From positions 1 to 35,133 of the forward strand of contig CAJLFQ010000016.1 in the NCBI GenBank assembly GCA_905205975.1: 35,133 nt of DNA. The letters are read 5' to 3'. Under the pieces are notes generated by a model. It was not told where the DNA came from. It saw only the letters and a list, made by a program, of their open reading frames with translations, and did no database searches. The position numbers were made by a program, and so were the translations under genes. The stretch is from an uncultured Eubacteriales bacterium. Its GTDB lineage: Bacteria > Bacillota > Clostridia > Oscillospirales > QAMX01. This document shows positions 7,615 to 15,120 of the stretch, one piece after another (position 1 is the first letter of the stretch; each line of letters starts with the position of its first letter).

Positions 7615-10600
7615 TTAGAAGTTGACTCTGTAAGACTTGATTTCGTACGGCTTGAAGGCGAAGCGGAGCGTATTGCCGGAGAAGTCGGCTTCCGCCGGAT
7701 TCTCTTCGACGAGATCCACTTCATAGACCGATTCCGGTGCATGCGCAAAGTGGATGGCAGCACTGCCGCGGTTGCCGTTGCATTCGTAGAGACGAACGAT
7801 GACGCCTTCGCCGTCTTCCGCACATTTGATGGTGTCAACGATGATGTTGTCGTTGTCCACGGTGAGGAACGACTTGTTGTCCAAGCGCTTGGCTGTTTCG
7901 GCGTTCATCGGCAGAACCTGAACGGCGTTGTTGAATTCGTGGCCCTTGCGCGCAGACAGCGCCGTGCGCCAATCGCCCGTATGCGGGTAAATCGCATAAT
8001 TGATTTCGTGTTCGCCGTAGTCGGCCAGCTCATCCGGATGCGTCGTGCCGCGCAGCAGGGAAATGCCGATCGTATTGTCGACACAGTCGTGCGCGTACTT
8101 GCAGTCGTTCAGGACGGAAACGCCGTAGTCGCCTTCGGAGAGATCGACGAACTTGTGCGCGCAGACTTCAAAGCGCGACTTGTCGAACGACGTGTTGGCG
8201 ATGGTCGGACGCATGAACGTACCGAAGCCGGTTTCGCAGGCAAATGCCTGACTTCTGATGTCGGTCGGGAAGTAGACGCGCATGATGGTGTGGCGGATCT
8301 TCCAATCGATCTTGGTCTTGAAGTCGATGACCGGCGAATCCTTGTAGACGATGATATCCTGCGAAATGGCACAGTTTTCAATGCATTTGTCCACATGGAC
8401 AACGGCTCTGAACGCGCTGTTTTCGGTCAGCTTCAGTGAGACGTTCCAATCGCATTCGATCGGACGGTTCTTGTAGATATCGTAAAGGTTCCAGGCGTCT
8501 TCGCCCTGCGGGCCGTCGCGGAAGAGGCGGATATCGTTCGCCGGTTCGCGGAGTGCTTCGCGGTTGGCGTTTTTATCGTAAAGGCGGGCAATCAGCCCGA
8601 GCGGATTGATGGTGACAATGCTCTGCGCGGTTTCCAGCGTGATGGAACCAGCGTCTTCGGTAACGACTGCGCAGACGCCTTCCACCGGGGCAGCTTTGCC
8701 GAAGGAGAACATCTTCATACCGAACGCGGGGAGGCCCTTCGCCTCGAAGACAACGCGTTTCTTGCCGCAGCAGGTATCGCTGATCATGCAGGGAACAGCG
8801 TTGCCGCAGTCATCCAGCAGCGTTTCGCCGTCATGGATCTGTTCAGCCGGGCAGGTGAATTCGCAGATGGCGTCGCGCTTCCAGGAGAGGAAGTTGCAGG
8901 CGGCATAGACACCTTCACCGGCGGAAGCGGTCAATGCGTCGTTGAAGCGTTTAAGCAGATCAAAGACCTTGGCATAGCCTTCGGCGCAGTCTTCTGCATA
9001 GACCGGGTGAATCGAGCTGCCGGGGAGAACGTCGTGGAACTGGAGCAGCAGGATTTCCTTCCAGCCTTCATGGAGCAGAGACCAATCCGGATTCAAACCG
9101 AGCAGCTCTGCATACACGCCGAGCTTTTCGGCGTTCTGGTACATGATTTCAGCCATGCGGTTGGCGCGCTTGTTTTTGCCTTCGGTCGTCAGTGTGCCGC
9201 GGTGCGTTTCGATGTACATTTCACCGAACCAGACCGGGAGCTCGTCGCGCTGTTCGTTCAGGCGGGCAAAATAGGTATCGGCGCGTTCCATGCGGGTCTT
9301 CGGCAGGCCGGGGAAGTCAGCCAGACGACGGGCAGATTCGATCATTTCGCGGGTCGGGCCGCCGCCGCCGTCGCCCCAGCCATACGGGAAGATGACGTCG
9401 TTGAACTCGCCGCTCTGCAGGTTCTGATCTTTTGCGCCGCGGATGTTGGCCGGCGCCGGATCACCGTTGTAGCAGCCCGGGTTGTTGGCGATGGAGGTGA
9501 TGATTTCGCTGCCGTCCAGCCCCTGCCAGCGGCACATGCCGTACGGGAAGCGGTTCTGATGCTGCCAATGCAGCTTATAGGTGTAGAAGTAGTCGGTGCC
9601 GCTCTTCTTCATGATCTGCGGGAAGTTCGGCTGGAAGCCGAACGTATCCGGCAGCCAGGCGACACGGCTGCGCGTGCCGAATTCTTCTTCGGAGAAGCGG
9701 ACGCCGTACAGTACCTGACGAACCAGCGATTCGCCGCTGACGACGTTGCAGTCCGATTCGACCCACATCGGGCCGACGATTTCCCAGCGGCCCTCGCGGA
9801 CGCGTTCTTTGATCTGCGCAAAGACTTCCGGGTAATATTTTTTCGTGTAGTCCATCAGCTGGAGCTGGCTGCACGAGAAGGTGAAATCCGGGAACTCATC
9901 CATCAGGCGGAGCATATTCGGGAAGGTGTGGCCGCATTTCCGGACCGTGTCTTTGAACTGCCAGAGCCATGCCACGTCGATATGCGTATGACCGATGAAA
10001 TCCACCCAGCCGCGGACGTCGCCGTCGTCAATGTCAGACAGCTCGTTTTTCAGGACCTCAGCGGCTTTCCGGACGGACGCGTGCAGCTTTTCGCCGGAGG
10101 CGTCAACGTCGAGGTCTTTGATGGAATCTTCAATCGCTTTGTTGAGGCGGACGCGGATGTGCGTGTTTTCGCGCTGACGGTCGCCGTTTTCCATTTTGAA
10201 GGCGTCGACAGCAATTTTGTAGGAATAGAAGTAATTTTCGACGACTTTATCGACGCGTTCAATGCCGATTGCATCGATAAAACCGCGGTTGTGCCCGAAG
10301 CTCAGGACTTCCAGCGAAAGCGTTTGACCGGCCCATTCCGCGCGGAGCGGGATGCGGGAACGGTTTCTGTCATGCCCCTGGTAGTGTTCGCCGTTGATGA
10401 TGACGTGACCTTCGCGATCCGGAATTGCGACGCAAAGATAATCTTCGTATTCGTCGTTGGCGACGATGTCAGCCGGGATTGAAATTGTGCCCTTGAGAAA
10501 AACCGTGCCGGCCGGCAGAACCGTATCTCTAACGACAGGCTGCCAATCGTTGACCAATTCATACTGCGCTTCGCCGATGTGATTGGCGGCGGCATAGGTC

Positions 10601-10680
10601 AAACCTTCGACAGGCGTAAATGCGGTACGGATCTTCCGGTACAGAGCATTCTGAATGCCCTGAATCATCTGATTGTCCAT
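7615..10680 (-). CDS. Alpha-mannosidase, glycoside hydrolase family 38
   Basis: Removes alpha-linked mannose, with a zinc ion in the active site. The product is 1021 residues. A beta-rich N-terminal domain (about 1-220) precedes the seven-stranded catalytic domain. That domain opens with GHTHIDVAWLW, whose His231 and Asp233/Asp235 region fits the zinc site, and carries the nucleophile Asp345 in WLPDTFGF. The middle and C-terminal beta domains follow. No signal peptide is present, so it acts on imported oligosaccharides in the cytoplasm. Two ATGs lie at the 5' end: the one at 10689 touches a GGAGG site, whereas the one at 10680 is 9 nt from it and is preferred. It is the first gene of the operon, about 90 nt from a good promoter. 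Exact linkage specificity is unknown. Confidence 0.93.
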   Translation of the reverse strand: MDNQMIQGIQNALYRKIRTAFTPVEGLTYAAANHIGEAQYELVNDWQPVVRDTVLPAGTVFLKGTISIPADIVANDEYEDYLCVAIPDREGHVIINGEHYQGHDRNRSRIPLRAEWAGQTLSLEVLSFGHNRGFIDAIGIERVDKVVENYFYSYKIAVDAFKMENGDRQRENTHIRVRLNKAIEDSIKDLDVDASGEKLHASVRKAAEVLKNELSDIDDGDVRGWVDFIGHTHIDVAWLWQFKDTVRKCGHTFPNMLRLMDEFPDFTFSCSQLQLMDYTKKYYPEVFAQIKERVREGRWEIVGPMWVESDCNVVSGESLVRQVLYGVRFSEEEFGTRSRVAWLPDTFGFQPNFPQIMKKSGTDYFYTYKLHWQHQNRFPYGMCRWQGLDGSEIITSIANNPGCYNGDPAPANIRGAKDQNLQSGEFNDVIFPYGWGDGGGGPTREMIESARRLADFPGLPKTRMERADTYFARLNEQRDELPVWFGEMYIETHRGTLTTEGKNKRANRMAEIMYQNAEKLGVYAELLGLNPDWSLLHEGWKEILLLQFHDVLPGSSIHPVYAEDCAEGYAKVFDLLKRFNDALTASAGEGVYAACNFLSWKRDAICEFTCPAEQIHDGETLLDDCGNAVPCMISDTCCGKKRVVFEAKGLPAFGMKMFSFGKAAPVEGVCAVVTEDAGSITLETAQSIVTINPLGLIARLYDKNANREALREPANDIRLFRDGPQGEDAWNLYDIYKNRPIECDWNVSLKLTENSAFRAVVHVDKCIENCAISQDIIVYKDSPVIDFKTKIDWKIRHTIMRVYFPTDIRSQAFACETGFGTFMRPTIANTSFDKSRFEVCAHKFVDLSEGDYGVSVLNDCKYAHDCVDNTIGISLLRGTTHPDELADYGEHEINYAIYPHTGDWRTALSARKGHEFNNAVQVLPMNAETAKRLDNKSFLTVDNDNIIVDTIKCAEDGEGVIVRLYECNGNRGSAAIHFAHAPESVYEVDLVEENPAEADFSGNTLRFAFKPYEIKSYRVNF

Positions 10681-10768
10681 TTGCTGCATCCTCCATGTTG
10701 TTTAAAGTTTGATTTGGGGAGTGACGTATGAGCGGCCATGTGTCCAAAGCCCCTTCTCACACAGTATG

Positions 10769-10797
10769 ATTATACCTGTTTGCTATCCAAAAAGCAA
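10769..10797 (-). promoter_or_regulatory. Sigma-A promoter of the mannosidase-isomerase-galactosidase operon
   Basis: On the minus strand TTGCTT (10797-10792) and TATAAT (10774-10769) are separated by exactly 17 bp. The -35 box overlaps an imperfect TTGCT...AGCAA inverted repeat that could be part of an operator. Confidence 0.8.
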
Positions 10798-10823
10798 GAT
10801 GTGACGCGAAAATATTTTTTCGA

Positions 10824-10870
10824 TCCGGTGGAAAAAAACCGGCGTGTCCGGTGGAAAAAAAGCGGCGTGT
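10824..10870 (+). repeat. 23-bp tandem direct repeat upstream of the SIS-HAD promoter
   Basis: Two adjacent copies of a 23-bp unit (about 10825-10847 and 10848-10870) differ at one base. Each holds CCGGTGG, a run of seven A, and CGGCGTGT. The second copy abuts the -10 box, so the repeat covers the -35 region. The spacing of about two helical turns fits paired protein-binding sites, though slippage in the A run is an alternative. Confidence 0.75.
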
Positions 10871-10880
10871 ATGGTATAAT
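10852..10880 (+). promoter_or_regulatory. Promoter of the SIS-HAD / PfkB kinase operon
   Basis: An extended -10 element (TGG then TATAAT at 10875-10880) lies on the plus strand. The -35 match (TGGAAA, 10852-10857) is weak, and the extended TG would compensate. A weak -35 covered by a direct repeat suggests activator control. Confidence 0.72.
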
Positions 10881-10928
10881 GATGTCAGTCTGAAAATGCC
10901 TGAACCCGGATGCGATGCGCAGATATTA

Positions 10929-10943
10929 TTGAAGCGCTGTCAA
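10929..10943. promoter_or_regulatory. LacI/CcpA-type operator-like palindrome
   Basis: TTGAAGCGCTGTCAA is a near-palindrome centred on AGCGCT. It is one base short of the usual 16-bp form of LacI-family operators and matches most constrained positions of a catabolite responsive element. It lies about 50 bp after the plus-strand -10 box, where a repressor would block elongation. No LacI-family gene is present in the window. Confidence 0.45.
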
Positions 10944-11011
10944 CAGCAGAACGTGGGAAACCCTTCAATATATAAAAATATAAAATATAAAAAAGGAGAC
11001 TTTCTTGACTC

Positions 11012-12412
11012 ATGAGCACAACCAACATCTCTCAAGACGATATCCGCCGGTACTTTGACGGGATCGGCGCTGCATTATCCGAAACCAACGAAAAGGCGCT
11101 GGCCGGCATTGCTGACGCATTGCTGGAAGCGCATCTGCGCGGTGCCACTGTGTTTACGGCGGGCAGTGAAGGCGGCGCGGCGGCGGCGGCCCGCACGGCC
11201 GGCGATCTGACAAAGCGCTGCGCGGTTCTCGGCAGAGCCGGCATCCGCACGGTCTGTCTCTCCGACTCGGCTTCGCAGCTGACCTGCCTCGCAAAAGATT
11301 GTTCCTATGATGACGTCTATGCCGTCGAGCTGTCCACGCTGGCGCGCCGCGGCGATGTTCTCTGTCTGTTCTCGGCGGACGGCAATGCCGCACCGGTTGT
11401 CCGTGCCGCGGAATATGCCCACAGCTATGGCCTGACCGTGATCGGCTTCCTCGGCGGCGACGGCGGTGCCGTCCTGCCGCTCTGTGATTACCGAATCTGC
11501 GTCCCCGGCAGCACGATGGAAACGGTTGAAGATATTCATATGATCTGCGAGCACGCGTTGGTTGGCGCTCTGCAGGACAAGCTGAAGGACGCTTGGGGGC
11601 TGGAGGTCATTTTCCCGCCTGTTCCCGGCCGGAAATTCAAGTTCGCGCTCTTTGATTTTGACGGCACGCTGTCGCTCATCCGAGAGGGCTGGCAGAAGGT
11701 CATGATCCCGTATTTCTGCGAGGAAATCTTCAAAACGCCGGTCGGCAAAACCGAGGATCCGAAGGCGGTTGAAACCTGCGTCACCGAGTTTGTCGATCTG
11801 CTGACCGGCAAACAAACCATTTATCAATGCATCCGCCTGGCCGAAGAGGTCGAAAAACGCGGTGGCAAGCCGGAAGACCCGATGGCCTACAAGACGGAAT
11901 ACCTGCGCCGCCTGATGGAAAAAATCAAAGACCGCCGCGAAGGCCTGGCAAACGGCACGATCGATCCGGAAGCGCTTCTGGTTCGCGGAAGCGAAGCGCT
12001 CCTGAAAGCCCTCAAACGGGAAGGCGTCACCATGTACCTGGCATCCGGCACTGATCAGCCGCAGGTGCGCGAAGAAGCGGCGCTTCTGGGGCTGGACAAG
12101 TATTTCGACGGCAATATCTATGGTGCGCTGGACGAACATGTGACTTCCTGCACCAAAGAACTCGTCATCAAACGCCTGCTGGCCGAAAACGGGCTGGATG
12201 GCACAGAGCTGCTCAGCTTCGGCGACGGCTTTGTTGAAATCGAGCTGGTTTCCAACCTCGGCGGTTATCCGATTGCCGTCGCGACGGACGAATCCCGCAA
12301 GATGGGCATCGACACCTGGAAACGCGACCGTCTGGTCAAAGCGGGCGCCGGCGCAGTCATCCCGGATTTTGAATGCGCAGAACGGCTTGTTGACTTCATC
12401 CTTGGCCGCTGA
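11012..12412 (+). CDS. Fusion of SIS sugar isomerase and HAD phosphatase domains
   Basis: A 466-residue two-domain cytoplasmic protein. Residues 1-200 form a SIS domain resembling the sedoheptulose-7-phosphate isomerase GmhA: AGSEGGAAAAARTAGDL (50-65) replaces the GmhA substrate loop, and GDVLCLFSADGNAAPVV (114-130) followed by ETVEDIHMICEHAL is the family C-terminal half. Residues 208-466 form a HAD hydrolase with a helical cap. Its motifs are motif I DFDGT (Asp215, Asp217), motif II Ser345, motif III Lys382 and motif IV GDG (404-406). The ATG follows an AAGGAG site at a rather long 13 nt. Its neighbour, 35 nt downstream, is an HldE-like kinase. Isomerase, kinase and phosphatase together mimic the heptose-phosphate pathway, but the HAD part is unlike the short zinc-binding GmhB. 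The substrate is inferred, not shown. Confidence 0.82.
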   Translation: MSTTNISQDDIRRYFDGIGAALSETNEKALAGIADALLEAHLRGATVFTAGSEGGAAAAARTAGDLTKRCAVLGRAGIRTVCLSDSASQLTCLAKDCSYDDVYAVELSTLARRGDVLCLFSADGNAAPVVRAAEYAHSYGLTVIGFLGGDGGAVLPLCDYRICVPGSTMETVEDIHMICEHALVGALQDKLKDAWGLEVIFPPVPGRKFKFALFDFDGTLSLIREGWQKVMIPYFCEEIFKTPVGKTEDPKAVETCVTEFVDLLTGKQTIYQCIRLAEEVEKRGGKPEDPMAYKTEYLRRLMEKIKDRREGLANGTIDPEALLVRGSEALLKALKREGVTMYLASGTDQPQVREEAALLGLDKYFDGNIYGALDEHVTSCTKELVIKRLLAENGLDGTELLSFGDGFVEIELVSNLGGYPIAVATDESRKMGIDTWKRDRLVKAGAGAVIPDFECAERLVDFILGR

Positions 12413-12447
12413 CGGCCGGTATTTCAAAAGAAGAGGAGCATCATCTT

Positions 12448-13473
12448 ATGAATTTGCAAACCATGCAGGATCTAATGGCGCGTGCATCCGGCGCAAAAAT
12501 TACAGTCGTCGGTGATTTCTGCCTCGACAAATACCTCTACATTGACCCGAAACTGGACGAACCGTCGCTTGAAACGGGAAAAACTGCGTATCAGGTCGTC
12601 GGCAAGGGCATCTATGCCGGCGGCGCCGGCAACGTCGCCTCCAACCTCCGCGGCCTGACGGCACAGGTCAAGTGCGTCGGCATCGTCGGTGATGACGGCG
12701 AGGGTTACGAACTCCTGAATGTCCTCAACAAAATGGGCGCCGATACGGCCGGCATGATCCGCGACCCGCACCGCTGCACCTCGACCTATACAAAGCCGAT
12801 GTACGGTGAGCCGGGCGCTTACGAAGAGCTGAACCGCCTGGATTTCAAAAACTTCAAACCGATGGACAAAGAGATCGAAGCCAAGGTCATTGAAAATATG
12901 CGTGCCTGCGCAGCTGAGTCGGATGCGCTGCTTGTGCTCGACCAGTTTGTCGAACCGGACTGCGGCGTCATCAATACGGCTGTCCGCAAGGCGGTGTTTG
13001 AACTGGCGGCAGAACGGCCGGATCTTGTCATCTATGCCGACTCCCGTGCATTCATCCAACTGTTCTCCGGCGTCATTGTGAAGTGCAACAACTTTGAAGT
13101 CGTGAAGTCCATCCACCCGGACTATGAAGGCGAACCGGACGGCGAAACCGTGCTCGACTGCGGCAGCAAGCTGTACGCCAAAAATAACCGCCCGGTGTTT
13201 GTCACCCGCGGCAAACACGGCATTATGGTCTTCGACGCAGACGGTGTCCACTCCGCAGACGCGCTGAATGTTCCGGGCCCGTTTGATATCTGCGGCGCCG
13301 GCGACTCGGCCGCTTCCGGCATCGTGCTGGCGCTGTCGCTCGGCGCATCCCCGGAAGATGCAGCCGCGCTCGGCAACATCATCGCCTCCATCACGATTCA
13401 GCAGATCGGCGTGACCGGCTTTGCAACGCCGGCACAGGCCGTTCAGCGCTACATCGACTATTACGGCGCATAA
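12448..13473 (+). CDS. PfkB-family sugar kinase, HldE N-terminal (heptose-7-phosphate kinase) type
   Basis: A ribokinase-fold kinase of 341 residues that transfers phosphate from ATP to a sugar or sugar phosphate. The N-terminal VVGDFCLDKYLY (20-31) is the signature of the HldE/RfaE kinase domain, followed by the sugar-loop motif GGAGNVASNL (58-67). The anion hole and catalytic base are GAGDSAAS (283-290, base Asp286). The C-terminal cytidylyltransferase domain of full-length HldE is absent. The GAGGAG site lies about 10 nt before the ATG. It shares a transcript with the SIS-HAD fusion, and a strong terminator follows. The likely role is phosphorylation of a sugar phosphate made by its partner. 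True D-glycero-D-manno-heptose metabolism is possible, but a catabolic role is equally open. Confidence 0.87.
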   Translation: MNLQTMQDLMARASGAKITVVGDFCLDKYLYIDPKLDEPSLETGKTAYQVVGKGIYAGGAGNVASNLRGLTAQVKCVGIVGDDGEGYELLNVLNKMGADTAGMIRDPHRCTSTYTKPMYGEPGAYEELNRLDFKNFKPMDKEIEAKVIENMRACAAESDALLVLDQFVEPDCGVINTAVRKAVFELAAERPDLVIYADSRAFIQLFSGVIVKCNNFEVVKSIHPDYEGEPDGETVLDCGSKLYAKNNRPVFVTRGKHGIMVFDADGVHSADALNVPGPFDICGAGDSAASGIVLALSLGASPEDAAALGNIIASITIQQIGVTGFATPAQAVQRYIDYYGA

Positions 13474-13494
13474 ATCATCCCATCGACAGTTCGA

Positions 13495-13530
13495 CATCCC
13501 GGGCGGCAAATGCCGCCCGGGATGTTTTTT
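13495..13530 (+). terminator. Rho-independent terminator after the PfkB kinase gene
   Basis: Inverted repeat of 14 bp (13495-13508 with 13511-13524), core CCCGGGCGGC, with a minimal loop and a run of six T (13525-13530). Confidence 0.94.
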
Positions 13531-13541
13531 GCCGACCGCAC

Positions 13542-13570
13542 TTGACAAACAGCTGAGAAAAGCATATAAT
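13542..13570 (+). promoter_or_regulatory. Consensus sigma-A promoter of the flavoprotein operon
   Basis: TTGACA (13542-13547), 17-bp spacer, TATAAT (13565-13570): both boxes match consensus perfectly. Transcription should start near 13577, giving a leader of about 115 nt before the ATG at 13691. Confidence 0.92.
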
Positions 13571-13603
13571 AAGTCAAACGAAATAAATTGCGGCAGAGTT
13601 TTG

Positions 13604-13658
13604 AGAACGCAGCGGGTCTGATTTTTCAACAGAAATCAGGCTTTGGGGCGTTCTTTTT
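13604..13658 (+). promoter_or_regulatory. Leader terminator / candidate antitermination switch
   Basis: Within the 5' leader an outer stem (AGAACGC 13604-13610 with GCGTTCT 13648-13654) encloses an inner stem (CTGATTT 13618-13624 with AAATCAG 13633-13639, extended by G-U pairs) and runs into five T (13654-13658). A terminator between a perfect promoter and the first gene implies that expression depends on read-through. In Bacillus subtilis glpD, the GlpP protein relieves such a leader terminator; using the same logic here is inference. Confidence 0.68.
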
Positions 13659-13690
13659 GTTTTGCCTGTTTTCAGGGAGGGTTTTTCATT

Positions 13691-15115
13691 ATGGCTGAAA
13701 AACGATATGATTGTATCGTCATTGGCGGCGGCGCTGTCGGTGCGCTGACGGCGCGCGCATTGACCGCATCCGGCGCATCGGTGCTGCTGCTGGAGGCAGG
13801 CGCAGATCTGGCGTCCGGCGCAACCCGCGCCAACAGCGCCATCATCCATGCCGGATTCGACCCGAAACCGGGGACGAAAAAAGCGGCCTGTAACGTCCGC
13901 GGCGCGGCGCTGTACCCGGAATTGGCGAAAACGCTCGATATTCCGTTTCGCCCGCTGGACTCCTTGGTGGTCGCCTATTCCGAAGCAGACTTGGCGACAT
14001 TGGAAACGCTTTACGAGCGCGGACAGGCAAACGGCGTCCCCTCCATGCGGCTGCTTTCCCGCGCGGAAACGCATGAAAAAGAACCGAATCTTTCCGAAAC
14101 GGCCTGCGGAGCACTGTGTGCTGCGGCTGCGATCATTGAACCGTGGACAGTGGCCGTAGCCGCCGCAGAAAATGCCTGCGACAACGGCGCGGAAGCACGG
14201 TTTGAGCGGCGCGTCAGTGCAATCGAACGCACAAGCGACGGGTTCATCGTGACGTCGCAGACGCCGGACGGCGAAGAGACGGATCGTGCGTCAGTGGTCG
14301 TCAATGCAGCCGGTGTGCATGCCGACGATATCCACGCCATGCTGGCACCGAAGACGTATCACATCACCGGCAAACGAGGACAATATGTTGTGCTGGATCG
14401 CAGTGCAGCCGGGCTGGTCAGCCATGTCCTGTTCGCGTGTCCGACGGAAAAGGGCAAGGGTGTTTTGATCACGCCGGAAATTCACGGCCGCATCATGATT
14501 GGCCCGGACAGCACCGTGTGTGACGACAAAGACGATATCGGAACGACGGCGGCAGCGCTGGCCTATGTCAAAGAGGCGGCTTCAAGATATCTGTCGGTCA
14601 GGCTGCCGCTGAATCTGCAAATCCGCACGTTTGCCGGTGTCCGTCCGGCGGGCGATACCGGTGATTTCGTGATCGGCGAAGCCGCTGATATCCCCGGTTT
14701 CTTTGAAGCGGCCTGTATCGAATCGCCGGGGCTGGCCTCCGCGCCTGCGATTGCAGAAACGCTGGCAGAATCAATCGCTCAAAAATTAATGCTGCGCCCA
14801 AGGACATCGTTTGTACCGGTCAGACGGCCGAGGCCGCAGCCGGATGCAGACGGCACGGGCGCGGAGACGACGCTTGTTTGCCGCTGTGAACAGATCACGG
14901 AGGCGCAGATTGTCGACGCCATTCATCGGAACTGCGGCGCCAGAAGCCTGAAAGGCGTCAAACTGCGCACCGGCGCCATGCTGGGCGGATGTCAGGGCGG
15001 CTTCTGTTCGCCGCGGATCGTCCGCATTCTGGCGCGTGAATTGCAGATCGATCCCGGTCAGGTGCGGTATGACGGAACCGGTTCAGAAATCCTGACCGGT
15101 AAGACGCGGGGGTGA
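13691..15115 (+). CDS. FAD-dependent oxidoreductase with BFD-like [2Fe-2S] domain, GlpA-type glycerol-3-phosphate dehydrogenase family
   Basis: A 474-residue flavoprotein of the DAO family. The Rossmann FAD site IVIGGGAVGALTAR lies at 9-22, and RANSAIIHAGF (46-56) is typical of GlpA/LhgO-type enzymes. The last 80 residues are a BFD-like iron-sulfur domain with Cys397, Cys399, Cys434 and Cys439 in the CxC...CxxxxC arrangement. It most likely oxidises glycerol 3-phosphate or a similar hydroxy acid and passes electrons to the next flavoprotein. ATG at 13691 is preceded by GGGAGGG; an in-frame upstream start at 13643 lies inside the leader terminator and is rejected. It heads a tightly overlapping three-gene operon. 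L-2-hydroxyglutarate oxidase is an alternative substrate assignment. Confidence 0.87.
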   Translation: MAEKRYDCIVIGGGAVGALTARALTASGASVLLLEAGADLASGATRANSAIIHAGFDPKPGTKKAACNVRGAALYPELAKTLDIPFRPLDSLVVAYSEADLATLETLYERGQANGVPSMRLLSRAETHEKEPNLSETACGALCAAAAIIEPWTVAVAAAENACDNGAEARFERRVSAIERTSDGFIVTSQTPDGEETDRASVVVNAAGVHADDIHAMLAPKTYHITGKRGQYVVLDRSAAGLVSHVLFACPTEKGKGVLITPEIHGRIMIGPDSTVCDDKDDIGTTAAALAYVKEAASRYLSVRLPLNLQIRTFAGVRPAGDTGDFVIGEAADIPGFFEAACIESPGLASAPAIAETLAESIAQKLMLRPRTSFVPVRRPRPQPDADGTGAETTLVCRCEQITEAQIVDAIHRNCGARSLKGVKLRTGAMLGGCQGGFCSPRIVRILARELQIDPGQVRYDGTGSEILTGKTRG

Positions 15116-15120
15116 AAACA

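Noticed and set aside
8833..10482. Long open frame (549 codons) opposite the alpha-mannosidase gene
   Set aside because: Same reason: it is fully antisense to the GH38 catalytic domain and has no supporting signals.
11075..12427. 450-codon minus-strand frame opposite the SIS-HAD gene, and a similar frame at 12472-13629 opposite the kinase
   Set aside because: Both are mirror frames of motif-rich plus-strand genes; neither has a start signal, and the second runs through a terminator and promoter.
13643..13690. Upstream in-frame start for the GlpA-like protein
   Set aside because: It lies inside the leader terminator stem and lacks a ribosome site; ATG at 13691 has GGGAGGG upstream.
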